In this document: positions 41,601 through 54,477 of the stretch, piece after piece | Layout of the letters: every line of letters starts with the position of its first letter | Numbering within the stretch: position 1 is the first letter of the stretch | Assembly: GCA_029339505.1 (NCBI GenBank) | Contig: JAQISU010000123.1 | Span: 3,642,501-3,706,500, forward strand | Source: Unio delphinus | Taxonomy: Eukaryota > Mollusca > Bivalvia > Unionida > Unionidae | Direction of reading: 5' to 3' | Length of the DNA: 64,000 nt | The notes under the pieces: model-generated | Told to the model about the DNA's origin: nothing | What the model saw: only the letters and a program-made list of their open reading frames with translations | The model's database searches: none | Translations under genes and position numbers: made by a program

Positions 41601-44600
41601 TTATATTTTTGATGGTTTTTCATGGAAATCATTCAAAAATCATCAAAAAACAGACAAAAATCAATGAAAATCAATGAAAAATCATGATTTGTTCAGTCGG
41701 GTTAAATGGTCGATTTTCTGTGTTATTTTCCATAAGGAAAAGCTATTTCACAACTTTTCAAAGCTGTTACGGATTATATTTAGTGTAAAAATATCTTTGC
41801 TGGGAAAATCTTCGATTTTCAATAAAATAATTATAAATAAATTTATTTTTGATGATTTTTAATGATTTTTGTCTGTTTTTATTAAAAAAATCTTTGATTT
41901 TCAGTAATTTTTATCTGTTTTTTCATGGTGTTTTGTTGGTTTAAGTTGAAAATTTCAAAGAGATTTTACGGTCAAGTAGTCGATTTTCCGTGTTATTTCT
42001 CGTAGACTTGTTCCACTTCGATGAATTTTTAGTGATTTTTTGATGATTGAAATCACATTTTGTGATTTTATTGATGATTTTTGATGATTTTTGTATGTTT
42101 TTGATTAAAAAACTACAAAAAAGTCCGTGAAAATCATAAAATGATTTTAGGGTCAAGTAGTCGATTTTCCGTGTTATTTCTCGTAGAGATTTCTCATTAG
42201 AAATTATTTCCATTGAAAACGGATTTTCACAGTGAATTTTTAGTGATTTTCAGTTGTTGGAAAATCATTTTATGATTTTAATTGATGAAATTGCAAAGCA
42301 ATTTACAACGGTGATGGGTTGATCGCTGAAAATCCTATGGTGAAAATCTCAAAGAGATTTTCCATTTTCACACTTGCAATTGAATCGCTTTGCGATTTAG
42401 AGCAGTGTAGACGTTTTCAATAATATGTATCATCATACGCGAATAGTTATTTACGAGAAACATAAACTTGAAAACGCGACCAAGGAAATTTTTCATTATC
42501 ATAAAAGTCCAAAGGATTTTCACGTTGAACTAATCATTGATGGAAATCCTTCGGATTTCAATGATAAATTTCTACTTACTGATCCCCAATTACAACAGCT
42601 GCAAGAGAATACTATAAGAACAATTAATTGTGACTACGATCAAATCATGCAATATGTTCATTCATGCCTACACGTTGAAGAGTTACTGAGAATACTAACC
42701 TGAATCGGAATCTCGAAGAGATTTTCATCATAGGATTTTCCAGAGATTTTATTTCAATAACAAAAAAAAAATATTTTAGTGTTAAAATCCAAAGGATATA
42801 CTATAACTGTTACAACTTCCTGGTTGTAAATTTCACCGCTATTGTTTGTTAGTTGAATGGGCCATACCTGTATTTCCATTCATTGATAGCGCGCGTGGTG
42901 TGCCAGCTAGTATAGAATTTGTTTGACTAAAACTACCTTATCGCGGTTGAATGGAAATACCAGTATTCTATACATGTCTGACTGAAGTATTTTACACACA
43001 GTTATACAACAGGGGCACCCGGAAGGGTTTGTTCATTCTGTTCAATTAGATTCTTGATATACCTAACCTTTGAATTTATCATCTTTTTGGTTTCATACTG
43101 CTCCCCCCCCCCCCAGTTTTTCTTACTCGCTCCACGATAGTACATAACGGGACAAACACACCAAAATCTTCACAATTGTCACAAGACAGACCGAGTCGGA
43201 ACTGGATTAGTGAAGACACGGAACACAACTGCGTTAATAACATGTTTATTTTATAAACGCAATTTTAAAAATGAACTCTGACACCAATATTTTACAATAT
43301 ATAAGAAAAATCTATTTATATAAATGTTCCTAACATGGAACTAAGACAAAAAAGAAGTATATGAATGAATTTACAAATATTAATATACATAAAAGGCTCG
43401 TATAACGAGATAGATGCAAATATGAAAAGAATGCGTCGTCAATATGACGAGACTAGAATGAAGATATTACATAATTAATACGTTGTCCATATAACGAGAC
43501 ATATGCAATTGTGAACCTTAAATTCTGAAGTTCACGTTCATGGAACGAGATTTGTGTAGAATGAAATTATGCAGGTGTCGTTCATATAACGAGACTGCAA
43601 AGAAGTTATTAAATACATAATAAAATTATGCAGGTGTCGTTCATATAACGAGACTGCAAAAAAGTTACTAAATAAATAATAAAATTATGCAGGTGTCGTT
43701 CATATAACGAGACTGCAAAGAAGTGTTTAAATAATATGTCGTCCATATGACGAGATATATGCAATGGTGAAACCTAAATTCTGAAGTTCTCGTTCATGGA
43801 ACGAGATTTGTGTAGAATGAAATTATGCAGGTGTCGTTCATATAACGAGACTGCAAAGAAGTTATTAAATACATAATAAAATTATGCAGGTGTCGTTCAT
43901 ATAACGAGACTGCAAAGAAGTGTTTAAATAATATGTCGTCCATATGACGAGATATATGCAATGGTGAAACCTAAATTCTGAAGTTCTCGTTCATGGAACG
44001 AGATTTGTGTAGAATGAAATTATGCAGGTGTCGTTCATATAACGAGACTGCAAAGAAGTTATTAAATACATAATAAAATTATGCAGGTGTCGTTCATATA
44101 ACGAGACTGCAAAAAGTTACTAAATAAATAATAAAATTATGCAGGTGTCGTTCATATAACGAGACTACAAAGAAGTATTTAAATAATATGTCGTCCATAT
44201 GACGAGATATATGCAATGGTGAAACCTAAATTCTGAAGTTCTCGTTCATGGAACGAGATTTGTGTAGAATGAAATTATGCAGGTGTCGTTCATATAACGA
44301 GACTGCAAAGAAGATATTAAATAAATAATAAAATTATGCAGGTGTCGTTCATATAACGAGACTGCAAAAAGTTACTAAATAAATAATAAAATTATGCAGA
44401 TGTCGTTCATATAACGAGACTGCAAAGAAGTGTTTAAATAATATGTCGTCCATATGACGAGATATATGCAATGGTGAAACCTAAATTCTGAAGCTCTCGT
44501 TCATGGAACGAGATTTTGTGTAGAATGAAATTATGCAGGTGTCGTTCATATAACGAGACCGCTAAGAAGATATTAAATAAATAATAAAATTATGCAGGTG

Positions 44601-47600
44601 TCGTTCATATAACGAGACTGCAAAGAAGTTATTAAATAAATAATACAATTATGCAGGTGTCGTTCATATAACGAGACTGCAAAGAAGTGTTTAAATAATA
44701 TGTCGTCCATATGACGAGATATATGCAATGGTGAAACCTAAATTCTGAAGCTCTCGTTCATGGAACGAGATTTGTGTCGAGATATATGCAGCATACGTAA
44801 GCACCATACACAGGCACCACACACGGGCATTACACGGTCAGCATAGACAAGCCCACACACGTAGTCACCTCAACATGGCACCACACACGGGCAGCATAGA
44901 GAAGCCCAACGGTCACTCCATGACCCTACGGTCACTCCAACACGGCACCGCACACTGGCACCACCGGACCCCACTCAGCTCCGGACCACAGTCACCCACG
45001 GTCACCCCACGGACACCACAACATGGCACCGCACCCGGGCACCAACAGGCCCCACTCAGCTCCGGACCACAGTCACCTACGGTCACCCCACGGACACCAC
45101 AACATGGCACCGCACCCGGGCACCAACAGGCCCCACTCAGCTCCGGACCACAGTCACCTACGGTCACCCCACGGACACCACAACATGGCACCGCACCCGG
45201 GCACCAACGGCCCCCACTCAGCTAAAATTAAAACAACCGAACCGTGTAATACATAAGACACAGTCAAGTATTCTCACATATGAAGAGCATGCACGCACAT
45301 GAAATAATTATCCATGTACATTTAACGTTAAGCATGCAGCGTATAATTGAACTCAATTATGTTCAGATACAAAAGAACTAATGAAACAAAATATAGTACT
45401 TCTGATAAAATGGCGCTGCCTAACCTATGTATTTATTCTATAGATTTTATAATAAATACTAAACATCTAATATGTAAAACAATGAATTATATCATAATAC
45501 AAATAGCAATGAGAACAAAGTTAAATCTATTATTACCTCTTTTAGCTGATAGATTGCTCCTTTAAGGATGGAAGCTTTTTCCGACAAGACTGGATCGTGA
45601 TGTGATTTCTGTCTTATAATTTCGTCCTTATATACCCCTAGCTGTGACATATGCGCAGCTAGGTACTTTAAACTGCAGGCAATTTCGCACGTGCAGCATG
45701 AGCTGAGTGTTCACTCATTATGCCGAAATAACTAAAAATACCCCAAAAATAATAAACTACTCTCGGTAAGGCTGTACGCAGTAACGAAATAGAGACTAGA
45801 TTTTTGACCACATATACATATTGAACATAGTCGTATACTATTCCGTGACAACAATAAACAAGAGAATTACGTATAGAAGTCTGAATTCGCTTTATTAATG
45901 AATACTTTTTGAAAAGGGTGTACTTATTATTAATAGTTGCAAACTCAATATCTTGATATTCTGACATAATTTGATCAGGGTCCATATCATCTGATAATTG
46001 TATTTTTTGATTGTTCAATTTTGATATTTCAGATATAAGCAAATTAATATTTTCATAATTCATTTTATATATAATTATATATTTTTAATTATAAAAAATC
46101 AAAAACTTAGGGTCAATTTTGATCCGTTTTTTAGATAGTACAATACATATATGCTTAAATAAAGACAGCACAATTCCTTACCTCCGTTTATCAGGGTAGG
46201 TTTCTGGGTATTACAATTAAAACTCCATTGGAACCCCTTCGTGTATGGCGTATACGACGTAACGTTCACTCTTTTATAGTCCACGCAGAGTATAAAAATA
46301 TCCAATGAATCATTGATGTAAAACCCCCTATGATTCATTGATTGTGGTATGTGCATTGATAATACAAAAAAAACCAATGATTCATTGATTGTGGTATGTG
46401 CATTGATAATACAAAAAAAAACAATGATTCATTAATTGTAGTATGTGCATTGATAATACAAAAAACCCCTATGAATCATTGATTGTGGTATGTGCATTGA
46501 TAATACGAAAAAAAAGCAATGATTCATTGGCTATTTTTATGCTCCGTGTGGACTATAAAAGACTGTGCACATGCCCCAATAACAATAGATATAGATTGTG
46601 AACACACAGGTCAGTCAAATTTTCTTATTGACTCTTACACAATAATTGCGCATTGGTGTATAAATTCAAACTGAATTTTGTGATCATTGACAACGCTGAA
46701 GTAAGACCAAATACAAAATAAAAGAATACAACTGTTTGTAAACATTTCGTGTTTGATTTTTTTTTCTTACAAAAAGCGATTATGACAATTATAACTACCA
46801 AACAGAAACTACCATCGAGATTACTTCTCCTTGTTAAGCCGTAATATACCTAAACGAGTTATTCCCCTTGTTGCTACAGTTAGACATAAGTAAACTTAAT
46901 TCTGTTTTTAAAACGTTTTGAAATCGCCGTATTGGTTATATTCTCTGCTACTCTTCGTACCGAGGGCATGCAAATAATAAAATACATACCGGCCTCATTC
47001 ATAGACTTCAATATTTTTTCTTCTTTAGTTGCTGTATTAAATGATTTTACAGATCTCTTCACAACTATTTTACAAGTACCAGTATTTCCTTGTTTGGCGT
47101 TTTCACTCTGAGAGATAGCTTGTAGATTCGATAAAGAATTATCAGTCCTAATACTATTTATATGATCAATAACAAAACCATCTTTGATCAATCCATTAGA
47201 TACTTCATACACGAAACGATGATTATAATAATTTATCTTCCCAGCACCAAATATCAAATATCCTTGATTACTCAAAACACCAACTGGCTTCTTCAGCCTA
47301 CGATTTCTGACAATAACATCATGGGATGCCTCATAGTTTACGATCACTGGATGCGGTTGAAATTCTTGGTTAATTTATGTATACATACTTTGTTTGTTTA
47401 ATTAATTATTTGGTTGAAATATGATATTACTTGAGAATCTCTGAATGTAGTCGTGGGGAGTTCTTATGATCTTGTCGTTGACGCTGTCAGGGGTACAGTC
47501 AGATTCATTGATGGAGTTCTTAGTGGAATCTTTGATTCTCTTATCATAATAACGCTTCAACTCTCTGTATCGTTTGCCACCACAACTGAGACACAACTGT

Positions 47601-50600
47601 AATATTCCTCTAACCCCTACCCCACATTGTATACATGGTAAGGGCCCATTACTTCCACGTCGAAAGCTTTGCATATAATACGCACAGAACTCATTTCTGC
47701 ATGATTTGTTACACGGGGTTACTGATCCAATCATGAGCCATTTGCAATGATTCATTATATAAAAAAAACTCTCTATTTAAATACTTGTTTTAATTATAGC
47801 ATGAAGGAGTTCTCGAAAATTAAGCCTTGGAAAAATGCTAAATTTAATCTCTGATATACCAAAAAGTCTAATAGACGATAGAACCATGTTGAGTAAAATT
47901 TGTGATTGTTTTAATGAATTCAAACGCGATGGAGCATTTCATACATGGTCAACATTTCGAATTATTGATGATGATGCCAAAGTATCCCCAATCGATGCTA
48001 CCATGAACGACGAAAGAGCGGGTAAGATAATTTCACATCTTGGGGGAAAAAGGTATTTTTTAGAATGAAATTCGTTATCGTAGAGGAAGGGGAATGGTTT
48101 ATCAGAGATAAATTTGAACCAATTCTCAAAGATAAAAAAACTGTTATTGTGAGTCGAGATTCCAAACCAGGAATTCTAACTGGAATTGACAAACCATACT
48201 ACGAGAGATCATATCCTGTAACAGCAGTTGTTTATGGGATATATCCGTTAAATGATAAACCAAGTATTGAAAAACTAGCACCTATGAAATTATCGCCGTT
48301 GAATTTGTCAACGAGAATGAATTGTGTTGCAGAACGAATAATGGAACACTTCACAAATGCATCCCGGGGGAACAAATTAACAAACGACGACGTAAAAAAA
48401 ATAACCGAATGGGGACTGACAGTGAAGGAGCACGGAGCAACAATTCAGGATATAATTAAATTAGAAACATCATTAAGATTTCCAATATCGGTAGCGACGA
48501 TAACCGGAGAAGTATTCCACGAATCAAAATATAAATCAGAAGGAGGTCGAATCAAAATTATTGATCATAGCAAACACGCGTGGACATCCGCAGTAACGAT
48601 ATTCCCACGGGAGCGAACCGTAAGACATATTCCTGAGGAGTTTTGTAAAGATATTTTCCACGAAGAGAAATTATTCGATGCTATTCACGAATTCTGTGTC
48701 AGTGTGGTTAATTCACAGCACTGAAGATTCAGAATAAGGATTTGATCAATTTGTAAGACCTAATGGATAATTATATCGCATTGAAGAATTACACTCACAA
48801 ATGAAAAAAATCGCTAATAAATATTCATCTGAAAACTCGAAGAGTTTTAACAATGAAAAATTACTCACGGATAGTTTGACAATTCCATCAGTGGTAGCTC
48901 ATTTTGCACGAGAAAAGAACTCTTGGCGTCCAACACGAAGTGATTTTTTATTGGATGTTAAATCAAGCTGTCTTTAATTCGGCCATGTAGGATTGTGGAA
49001 TACAAAATACCACCGCGAGGGTATGATTTCAATTGATATATCTGCGTGTTATCCTGGGAGTTTTCTCGGGTATGGAGAATGTGCTAAATATTTTAAACGA
49101 TTTGGACACCCCACATATGAAATGACTCGTGTTTTGGTTAATGGTCCATTGTCTGATTTTGATTTAACTAGATTCGCTCGTGTGGTATCATTTGAATTAG
49201 CTACAGGATTACATCCGTGTAGTTATGTTTGGATTGGTAGACATATGTCCGAAAAACACTGGATGCCAATTGTGTTATTGAGATACATAATTGATTGTGG
49301 TATGCTGATATCGCTGATTATTTCCGAAGCAATTATATGTTATCGAGCTCAGGCCGAAGTTTGGCTACCACAACCTGATCTAGATAGTATAATTAGCGAA
49401 CAACGAAAACAATTTCCTGATTTTAATGAACAACAAATCATGGATTGGTCTAAACAGTTATTTGAAATTGAAAATGGAAAAGCAAAAGATTTTGGACGAA
49501 GAATAATCGGTAAATTTACTCAAGGTGGAAGATATGACAATGCAAAATATTCTTCGCGGTTGATCATAGACAGCGCTGAATATGATTTTATTGTTTCAGA
49601 TTTAACGAAACATGGAAAACTTGTAAATCGTAAAGACGCTTTCCTATCCAATGGGACTAAGTTGGGTACAATTGTTACCAACTGTGATGGATGTAGTTCC
49701 CAATATACACATTTAAGATCATCTATGCTTAGTTACTCTGCTATTAATCTATTTTCCATGATAAATAGATTTCCTAATACTGCGGTTAGAGTAGCCACTG
49801 ATTCGATGTATATACACACTAAATACAGATCAGCAGTGGCTGTTTTTACAGATCCGGAGGAAAAATGGGGATGTTGGAAATTTAAAAAGGAGACGCTACA
49901 CGAATATTGTAAATCTGCTGATGTTACGATGGACGATAAATATTTGAAAAGCAACCAATTATCAGACTTTTCTAATGCACCACCGATATCTGATCCTGTA
50001 TGTAGATATAAAACTATTTACTTAAACGGTTGTGGTGGGTCAGGAAAGACAATTATTTCAAGGTAAATCAAATATGATTGTGCTAACACCAACTCATAGA
50101 CTTGCAAGAGAGATGATACAGCGAGGGGTAAATGCATGTACTTATCACAGCTTATTTCGATGGAAAGGTGACTCATAGACTCCTGATCGAATGGGTGAGA
50201 AATTTATCCCTGATGTCATTATATGGGATGAAATATGCACGGTATCGTTGAAAATATTACAAATATTCATTGAATGTTTATCAACGAAAACAACAAAAAT
50301 TATTATGTGCGGCGATCATGGTCAACCACCACCATTTCTTGGTTTATCCCCACATGATTGATTAAAATCACACGTAGACTATTACGAAGATATTAATACT
50401 GATCATAGATCACTTGATGAACAATTACGCGAGTTGAAGCAACTAATCAAATTACAACCGGATAGAATCCAATGTGAAATTGCTCGTGAAATAATTTCAG
50501 AAACTCCCATGAATCACTTCAGATAAAATTAGTCCAAATACACAAAGAAAAATTTGCAACACTTCCAGTACCACTCTGTTATAGACCATCGGATACACGA

Positions 50601-53600
50601 AAGCAGAATATCGAAGTTGATATTCCAGGACAGCGTGAGAAGCAGATTCTCGTATTAAATGATATTGTGCTGGTTGATATCAGCGTCGTCGAAGATGCAT
50701 TGCTTGCTGATAAATCCCCATGGACGTTAGGTTACGCAGCGACAATACACTCTTCACAGGGATTAACTATCACAGACACAATTGTTTGGATAGTAGATAA
50801 TCGAATCGAGTGGTCAAATTTAATTTATCTTACAGTGTCCAGAGTGAGGATAATAAATCAACTTCGATGACTTGTCCTGACAGAGTCAGGAGATGATAAT
50901 GACACTACAGTAAGTGATATTATCAGCGCTGACAACGTGAAAGATATAATCAGAAAAAAAAACTCTCTGGTTATAAACAACAGGATAAAAAAATAAACGA
51001 GAATTTGACATTGATGCTGAGTTAATAACCACGTTGAAGCAACAACAGAATAATCACTGCGCGAGTTGCAATTGTATAATGCGTTGGAGTTGGTCGGATA
51101 AAGATCCTCGCCAATTTACCGTAGACAGAAAGAATAGCAGTATTGGTCATACCAGAGATAACGTGATGCTGACTTGTCTTGAGTGCAACAGACGCAGAGG
51201 TGCTAGTTAAGACCACGCGGTGGTAATTGAGTATCTTTGGGTATCACTTGTAGTTGTCGAGTAAATCCTCGCTGAGGAGCAGTTGAATCCAATCGATAGA
51301 TTGCTGGTCTACCCGTAGATCGTGTTATGCTCGATATTTTATGTGCAGTGACACTCCAAATAGGATCAGTAGCTCTTTTTTTACCACCTTCGAGCTCTCC
51401 TGGTTCATATAAATACCTAACTGTGACATTACCAAGTATTGGTTGTTTTGAAAAATCTTTTTGTGGGATTTTAGGTATAGACTTTTTCTTAATCGCGTTG
51501 TTAGGTTTCATGTTAATTGTTCGAGTAATCTCATTATTTAGCGCGGTAATCACAGCTGGTAATCTCTTGACCCATTCACGGGGTCGTTTATCTTGAATGA
51601 ATTCTTTCGCGTATTGATATCCAAATAACCGCTCAGCAAGCGTCCGATTAAACCGTTCAACAATTGCCTGATCGCGATGTAGTGCAGTATGTCCTCGTCG
51701 TATCGTGGTATTATGATTTTTCATTGTTGATAAAACCGCACCCTGAAATTCCTTGCCAGGATCAACTTGTAATAGATTTGGCCAGTGCAGAGGACCCCTT
51801 CGATAAATCCTTTCAAACGCAGACGCAACTTCAGTTGATCATTTTGTCTTTAATGGCTCTGCCTGTTTGTATCGGCTCGCAACATCAACTACGGTTAGTG
51901 CGTATTTGTAACCACCATCATATGGCAGAAATAATATATCGGCCTGATGAACCTCATTAGGAACGGTAACATCAAAATGCGAGTAGTTAATTTGTTTAGG
52001 CAGCGGTAGATAAATTTGCCATATCGCCTCGTTTAGATAACCAATCTGCTGCAGTGGTATTTTTCACCGATGCTGCACTAGCGAGTTTACCGATTGCTGC
52101 TTTGCCCCTCCAGTATCCTTTTGGAGAATATTAAATAGATTCCATGTTGTTATTAATTACAAGCACCCATCATTAATTTACCTTTCATGGCGGATTTTAT
52201 CAACCATGAAGCCAATTTTTCTTTGAATGAAACACTAGTGTTTCCAGTGATAGAATTCTACGCATGAATCAATTTCACATCTACGAGATGACGTTGTTGT
52301 AAATCACCACTCCGGTAAGCTATATCATGTATCCGACACGCTTCATCGATAGCATTTATCGGATTTTTCCCCGGGTTAGGATTATCCTGATTATCAAGTC
52401 TGATATCTAATCGTGTTCCCGGTCCACAATAACTATAACCTGGAAGGTGTTTTTCACCTGGATACTTCCTCCATGGTAACCCTGGGAGTTTAGCTAGCTT
52501 GGCGACGATATCTCCATCACTTTTGTTTTTGAAAATTCGTAGAATTTTTCACAAATCGATATTTTTTGTACCACATATTTCACACTTGCCGGTGACCGCT
52601 TCTCTGTTATTTTTTGTGGTAACAGTCAGTGGTTCAATAGTTGGTGTACACTTCTTACATTTCACACAATATAGATCCATAATATATTTATGTAATATCT
52701 AATGGAAGTGATTGATTTCTCAGCGCTAAAGAAAAAACAACAAGTAAAACATCACGTTATGTTACCAAACTCTATCAGGATGATTATCATCGGACCGTCC
52801 GGAAGTGGTAAAACTCAGTTGCTGCTCACGATGATAATGAAGTATATGACCTGGGACAAATTATCTTTAGTTGCCCCGAGCGTCGATGAACAGCATTGTT
52901 ATCAAGTGCTAAAAGATTATAATGAAAATGCTTCAGAAGCTTACGGTGGAAACGTTATTGAGTTTATCACAGATATCGGCGAAGCACCATCCGTGGAAGA
53001 CTTAGATGTATGCGTTAACAATCTCGTTGTGTACGATGATGTAAAGTTTAGACAAACAAAAAAATCCAGCTAGAATATTTTCCCGAGGGCGTCACAAAAA
53101 CTCTGACGTGATATATGTCACTCAACGTTACACACAGATCCCGAAGGTGATCAGAGATAATTGTAATTTATTATGAGTATTTAATGGAGTTGATACTCAT
53201 ACGTTACGAAATATCTGGCAGACTTGGTGCGCCGATATGGATTTTAACAAATTTCAAAATTTCTTTAACGGCGCCAGAGCCACCCCACATGGATTTGTAA
53301 CGATAAGTATACACGATCCTCGGACACGATATGGTATTGGATTAGGTCGTATTTATAATTAATTTTGTTAACCCGCAGCAGCAACGGGGGTGCGTGACGA
53401 TGACCTGGCGTCGTTGTTTTTGCTTCGATGAAAATCTTCGATTGGAAAATTTGTAGAATGTTCACCGTGATGCAGCAACACATGGTGAAAATAACCTGGC
53501 GTCATTCTGTTTTTTACTGAATGGAGGCTTCTATTAAGCATTTACGAGGAAGCCTTGGTTGCCGAATAGACGCCTTTTAAATGTAGTTGTTAAGGAAGCC

Positions 53601-54412
53601 TTGGTTGCCGAATTGACGCCTTGTAAAAGTTGTCGGATTCACCCTCTCTGCTGCTTAAAGTTTACTTTATCAATAGCTATTTGTTTTAATGCATCTCTTT
53701 TTTTTCACAATGTAATCAGGTTTAAAGTAAATAGCAGAAAAATCTAGAAACGCGATAACAATGTTTGCACGACAATGCTGAACTTCTACAATTTCATTAG
53801 TCCTAAGAACCAGTATTTGAAATTTAATGATGGAATATGAAAATATGCACTTCCTGTGTCACGCTTCAAGTGTTGCACACATATAGTAGCATAAAACTGA
53901 GATAATGCAAAGTTCTCCGTAATTCATTAATTACAAGTAATTAACTCTCAGATTGAAGCAATCGGCATTCAATAACACTAAATCTATAGGAATTGGGATA
54001 ATTTAAATCAACGTTCTTTGATTTAAAATGCATTATTAAGCATATTGGCTTAAATTTATTCAGAGTCTACAGCTGGTGGGGCAAACGCAGAGAGAGATAT
54101 ACTCACACTGGTAGTTGGATATCAGACGAAGTATGATCCAACTCTCGTGGGTCGAACGTTCACTGTGGGTCTCAATGTAAAAGTCGATTCAGATGCTACC
54201 ATAATAAGATCCAGTACTATCCAAATCATTGCAAGAGCTTCTACCTCCGCATTTATTGTAAGTATGCATTCTTTAATGCCACAACACGTGTTTAATATAT
54301 TGATTGATTACTATACAGAAGAGCACTACCATAAAAAACATCATATCAGATGATTCGACATTGTCAACATTTTCTAAATGAAAAAGTGCAAATTTATACG
54401 ACATAGTTGGCG

Positions 54413-54477
<65 letters not shown>

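Noticed and set aside
42853..43250. LTR retrotransposon end suggested by the poly-C/poly-G tract near 43,103 resembling a polypurine tract
   Set aside because: No matching LTR pair, primer-binding site or gag-pol remains were found.
43400..44790. Palindromic repeats with intervening sequence, CRISPR-like at first sight
   Set aside because: The intervening sequences are themselves repeated in a higher-order pattern, so they are not spacers.
44875..45256. His/Pro-rich open frames as a real protein
   Set aside because: Both strands are open only because the 81-bp unit is a multiple of three, with no promoter in the right orientation.
36891..53362. Terminal inverted repeats of the younger Polinton
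   Set aside because: I looked for an inverted match between 53.3-54.0 kb and 33-37 kb and saw none, so no ends are claimed.
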